Below, piece after piece: positions 61,084 to 64,000 of a DNA stretch of 64,000 nt (position 1 is the stretch's first letter; each line of letters begins with the position of its first letter). Source of the DNA: Bacteroidales bacterium (GTDB taxonomy: Bacteria; Bacteroidota; Bacteroidia; Bacteroidales; UBA932). The stretch covers positions 41,970-105,969 of the forward strand of contig JAFRRF010000032.1 in NCBI GenBank assembly GCA_017428245.1, in the 5' to 3' direction. The translations under genes were made by a program, and so were the position numbers. Under the pieces are notes generated by a model. The model was not told the DNA's origin. It saw only the letters and a program-made list of their open reading frames with translations, and did not search any database.

Positions 61084-61971
61084 TTAGGCAGGATCGTGTT
61101 CTTCCATCCAGGACTCCAGGATGCGGCAGTAGTCTTCGTGACGGTCCACGAAGCACATATGGCGCGCGCCTTCCATCAGTTCCCAACGGCTTCCGGGGAT
61201 TCCCTCGTGCATCGAGCGGGCCACAGCGGGCGTGCACAGGTCTTCTGAGCCACTGAAGAGAAGGCACGGGCAGTGTATCTCTCCCAGGCGGTCGATGTAT
61301 TCAAAGTCCCCAAGGCTTCCGGTAGGCACATATTCGTTCGGGCCCCAGCCGTAGAGATACGCTTCATTGCCGAAACGCTTGGGGCGGGTCAGGCATTCGG
61401 GGCTGTTTTCATCAGTACTGGCACAATGCAGGGTCATAAACCGGTCATTCGCTCGGAGATAGGCGGGATCCTCGAAATTGCCCGTCTGCTCGGCGCGACG
61501 GATGGCTTCCTGATCTTCTTCGTCCATCAGGCCGATCATCCGGTGCTGCTCGCTGGCCCAGAGGCTGGAAGATGCGTGGCCGCTGGAAATGATGGCTGAG
61601 CAGATGCCCTTGGGCTTCTTATCGATAAGGTAGGCGATGATAAGCATTCCGCCCCAGGACTGGCCCAGGATGTGAAGCCGGTCGAGATGCAGGTACTCCC
61701 GCAGGGCGATGAGTTCGTCCATCCACGTTTTCTGGGTCCAAAGTTCCGGATGCCCGTCCAGGAAGGAATTGCCGCATCCGAGCTGGTCGTAGGAAATCAC
61801 CTGGCGCCCTGTCTCCTCAGCCACGCGGTCCAGCACTTCAAAATAATTGTGGGTACTGCCGGGCCCGCCGTGTAAAAGCAGCAGCGGCATCTTGTCTTTG
61901 GAAGCCGTTCCTACAATCCGGTAGTACGTCTTGTAGCCCAGAAAGGGCATATAACCTTCTTCGATTTTCAT
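61084..61971 (-). CDS. Prolyl-iminopeptidase-like alpha/beta hydrolase
   Basis: 295 residues, no signal peptide. HGGPGSTHNYFEVL oxyanion motif near residue 34, YDQLGCGNS, nucleophile Ser in LGQSWGGMLIIAY near residue 105, Asp in SGSEDLCTP and His near ARHMCFVDRHEDY close to the end. The S33 family removes N-terminal proline from peptides or hydrolyses related amides. It could feed amino acids into fermentation, but that is inference. Confidence 0.88.
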   Translation of the reverse strand: MKIEEGYMPFLGYKTYYRIVGTASKDKMPLLLLHGGPGSTHNYFEVLDRVAEETGRQVISYDQLGCGNSFLDGHPELWTQKTWMDELIALREYLHLDRLHILGQSWGGMLIIAYLIDKKPKGICSAIISSGHASSSLWASEQHRMIGLMDEEDQEAIRRAEQTGNFEDPAYLRANDRFMTLHCASTDENSPECLTRPKRFGNEAYLYGWGPNEYVPTGSLGDFEYIDRLGEIHCPCLLFSGSEDLCTPAVARSMHEGIPGSRWELMEGARHMCFVDRHEDYCRILESWMEEHDPA

Positions 61972-62000
61972 ACAACAAAAATAAATAAAATGCCTTGCAA

Positions 62001-62894
62001 TTATTTCCCCAGAAATTCCGTCGGGGTGAGGCCGGTTTCTTTTTTGAAGAGGCGGGTAAAGTGGTGGGGGAACTCGAAGCCCAGCAAGTGGGCCGTTTCG
62101 TTTACATTGTGCCCGTTCATCAACAGGTTCTTCCCCTGGTCGATCACGAAGGAGTGGATGTAGCCGATGGCGGTGCCGCCGGTGGCTTTGTGGATCATAT
62201 CACCCAGATAGCGGGCTGAATAGGCCAGCTGATCCGCACAATAATTGACGGACGGGACACCCAGCTCCAGCTGCTTGCCTTCGAGATAATAATCCCGCAG
62301 CAAACCGTGGAACCGCTTGAGCAGGTCGGAGGATGTCTTGCCTTCCCGGGAGAGTTGACGCAGATAGATGCGCTGGCAATACTCCAGAATGATCCGGAGA
62401 TAGCCGAGGATGACGGAACGCAGGGAAGGGGAGTCGGGGTTTTCCTCCAGTTCGTGCCGCAGCTGCGTGAGGAGCTGGGTGATCCGGCTCCATTCCGAAG
62501 GTTCCATCTTGAGGGTCTCGGTGGAGAAGTAAGAGAAAAAAGGATACTCTTTCATCCGGACTTCCAGATCGGTTCCGTGCAATAGTTCCGGGGAGAACAG
62601 AAGGGCCCATCCACTGATGTTGATCAATTCGCCGTCATCCTCCTTTCCTCCGATCTGGCCAGGCTCGACGGCGATGATCGAGCCGTCGGGGGCATCGAAC
62701 ATCTTCATGCCATAGGTCAGATTCTTGGGAAAGTTCCGCTGGATGAAGAGGCCGTAGACGCCGTAGCGGTTCAGGCTGGAGTGGATGGGTGACACTTCGT
62801 CATAATGGATGACGCTGACCAGCGGATGCAATACGGGCGCATGGAGAAAGCGGGCGTACACATTGGGGTCGGAAAGCTTCAGGATGTTCTTCAT
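62001..62894 (-). CDS. AraC-family transcriptional regulator
   Basis: 297 residues from the ATG at 62894. The C-terminal HTH_18 pair begins near residue 205 and ends MNGHNVNETAHLLGFEFPHHF TRLFKKETGLTPTEF; the N-terminal 170 residues form a cupin-like sensor domain typical of Bacteroidota AraC regulators. Divergent from the hydrolase gene at 63023 and probably its regulator. Its promoter (62903-62934) ends about 8 bp before the ATG. Confidence 0.9.
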   Translation of the reverse strand: MKNILKLSDPNVYARFLHAPVLHPLVSVIHYDEVSPIHSSLNRYGVYGLFIQRNFPKNLTYGMKMFDAPDGSIIAVEPGQIGGKEDDGELINISGWALLFSPELLHGTDLEVRMKEYPFFSYFSTETLKMEPSEWSRITQLLTQLRHELEENPDSPSLRSVILGYLRIILEYCQRIYLRQLSREGKTSSDLLKRFHGLLRDYYLEGKQLELGVPSVNYCADQLAYSARYLGDMIHKATGGTAIGYIHSFVIDQGKNLLMNGHNVNETAHLLGFEFPHHFTRLFKKETGLTPTEFLGK

Positions 62895-62902
62895 ATCGTT
62901 TG

Positions 62903-62934
62903 TAAAGGTAGATAATTTGGCGGATAAAACCAAA
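62903..62934 (-). promoter_or_regulatory. Candidate promoter of the araC-type gene
   Basis: On the minus strand TTTG (62934-62931), 20 bp, TACCTTTA (62910-62903). One mismatch to TAnnTTTG; start codon 8 bp downstream. Confidence 0.55.
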
Positions 62935-62994
62935 ATTCTGCGCTATTGGTAGAAATCGGACAAAAATCGGTAAAAGAATCTCCGAGAGAGCACA

Positions 62995-63002
62995 TAACTT
63001 TG
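62995..63002 (+). promoter_or_regulatory. Candidate -7 element of the terminal hydrolase gene
   Basis: TAACTTTG matches the -7 consensus exactly, 20 bp before the ATG at 63023. No TTTG at the expected distance, consistent with an activator-dependent promoter next to an AraC gene. Confidence 0.45.
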
Positions 63003-63022
63003 CACCATAAAAGATCAACCAT

Positions 63023-64000
63023 ATGAATTTCAAATTATTTGTATCTCTCTTCGCCGCATCCCTGATGCTGCTTGCCTGTCAAACGAAAACAACCGAAAAA
63101 GAGCATATGAGCACCCTGAATCTTACCCAGGAATGGGATAAAACATTCCCGAAGTCCGAACTGGTCAACCACAGCAAAGTCACTTTCCATAACCGCTACG
63201 GCATCGAGCTCGCCGCGGATCTGTATGTCCCGAAAGATGCTGAAGGCGCCCTTCCGGCCATCGCCGTTTCCGGCCCCTTCGGCGCCGTGAAGGAGCAGTC
63301 CTCCGGCCTCTATGCGCAGCATATGGCGGAAAGAGGTTTCGTGACGCTCGCCTTCGATCCTTCCTACACGGGTGAATCGGGCGGAGAGCCGCGCCGGATG
63401 GCTTCACCGGACATCAATACGGAAGACTTCCTGGCCGCCGTGGATTTCCTGTCCAATTGCGATCTGGTGGACCCGGAGCGCATCGGCATCATCGGCATCT
63501 GCGGTTTCGGCGGGATGGCCATCAATGCGGCCGCTCTCGATCCCCGCATCAAGGCCACTGTCGCCTCGACGATGTACGATATGAGCAAGGTCAATGTGGA
63601 AGGCTACTTCGCCAGCGAGGACACGCCCGCCCAGCGGATGGAAAAACGCCGCGCCCTGGCCGCCCAGCGCACGAAAGACTATGCGGCCGGAACGTATGAG
63701 CGCGCCGGCGGCGTCATCGATCCGCTCCCGGACGATGCCCCCTGGTTCGTCAAGGATTACCACGCATACTACAAAACCCCGCGCGGCTATCACGCCCGCA
63801 GCGGCAACTCCAACGACGGCTGGAACGTCATCGGCTGCCAGAGTTTCCTGAATCAGCCGCTGCTGGCCTGGGCCGGTGAAATCGAGAACCCCGTGCTGCT
63901 CATCCACGGCGAAAAAGCCCACAGCCGCTATTTCAGCGAATACGCCTTCGGCCTGCTGACCGGCACCAACAAGGAGCTGATGATCATCCCCGGCGCCTCC
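63023..64000 (+). CDS. Alpha/beta hydrolase lipoprotein with Cys nucleophile motif, 3'-truncated
   Basis: 326 residues visible, open at the window end. Lipoprotein signal ending MLLAC. Alpha/beta-hydrolase features: ITAVSGPFGAVKEQ-type oxyanion region (read PAIAVSGPFGAVKEQS), DPSYTGESGG, and the nucleophile elbow GIIGICGFGGMAI with Cys at about residue 160 where Ser is usual, as in dienelactone-hydrolase relatives. LLIHGEKAHS holds the later conserved His/Glu region; the final His is beyond the window. Related to YcjY/FrsA-like hydrolases. Paired with the divergent AraC regulator. Confidence 0.85.
   Translation, partial: MNFKLFVSLFAASLMLLACQTKTTEKEHMSTLNLTQEWDKTFPKSELVNHSKVTFHNRYGIELAADLYVPKDAEGALPAIAVSGPFGAVKEQSSGLYAQHMAERGFVTLAFDPSYTGESGGEPRRMASPDINTEDFLAAVDFLSNCDLVDPERIGIIGICGFGGMAINAAALDPRIKATVASTMYDMSKVNVEGYFASEDTPAQRMEKRRALAAQRTKDYAAGTYERAGGVIDPLPDDAPWFVKDYHAYYKTPRGYHARSGNSNDGWNVIGCQSFLNQPLLAWAGEIENPVLLIHGEKAHSRYFSEYAFGLLTGTNKELMIIPGAS

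Overview
The window looks like a chromosomal segment of a fairly GC-rich, strictly fermentative Bacteroidales bacterium (Bacteroidota), perhaps a gut Rikenellaceae/Alistipes-like lineage. The pointers are promoters of the TTTG-N19/20-TAnnTTTG type, lipoproteins with SPII signals, BACON, DUF6029, DUF5686, Omp28 and C10-protease genes, class III fructose bisphosphatase, and start sites that mostly lack a Shine-Dalgarno sequence. The placement is inference; no rRNA or other marker gene is present.

Layout. 1-3540: lower-GC surface-protein island with a truncated repeat protein, an FGE-fold lipoprotein and a fimbrillin-like lipoprotein. 3540-4110: hairpin-rich spacer, tRNA-Val and two overlapping divergent promoters. 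4109-12000: assorted hydrolases, a cyclophilin, a tocopherol-cyclase-like protein, cinA, a PyrD-like protein and an XRE regulator, with a striking nested palindromic element at 9327-9457. 12390-15600: queA, a membrane protein and an acyltransferase, closed by a terminator.

15691-42107 is one uninterrupted co-directional train of 27 genes with no gap above 28 bp. Its first half encodes lysine fermentation to butyrate and acetoacetyl-CoA: KamA converts L-lysine to beta-lysine, KamDE (B12/PLP) makes 3,5-diaminohexanoate, Kdd deaminates it, Kce cleaves the keto acid with acetyl-CoA to acetoacetate and 3-aminobutyryl-CoA, Kal gives crotonyl-CoA, Bcd/EtfAB reduce it to butyryl-CoA, and AtoDA swaps CoA onto acetoacetate. 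KamB and KamC are the probable aminomutase reactivase. Crt and Hbd could recycle acetoacetyl-CoA into a second butyrate. No thiolase or lysine permease is present. The second half is envelope biology: an MBOAT acyltransferase, a DHHW-M15 fusion (acetyl transfer plus peptidoglycan peptidase), a CobW GTPase, then a BACON lipoprotein, a C10 protease, a DUF6029 barrel, two thioredoxin-fold proteins, rubredoxin, a papain-like amidase, a TIGR04076 protein and a CDP-alcohol phosphatidyltransferase.

42108-42730: hairpin array, tRNA-Ala with its terminator, and again back-to-back promoters. 42735-56700: AI-2E family transporter, mutY, DUF5686 protein, Hsp20, YitT, a porin-like protein, fbp, a DUF2207-type fragment, DUF4301 and a GH3 glucosidase. 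56717-64000: acetyltransferase, a cobalt/nickel ECF importer (CbiMN-CbiQ-CbiO, a possible cobalt source for the B12 enzyme KamDE), DUF2461, a small lipoprotein, a prolyl-iminopeptidase-like hydrolase, and an AraC regulator divergent from a hydrolase that runs off the end.

No CRISPR array, insertion sequence, rRNA, integrase or replication origin was seen. The most unusual items are the 26 kb gene train, the DHHW-M15 fusion, the nested palindromic element at 9327-9457 and the hairpin array at 42127-42373.
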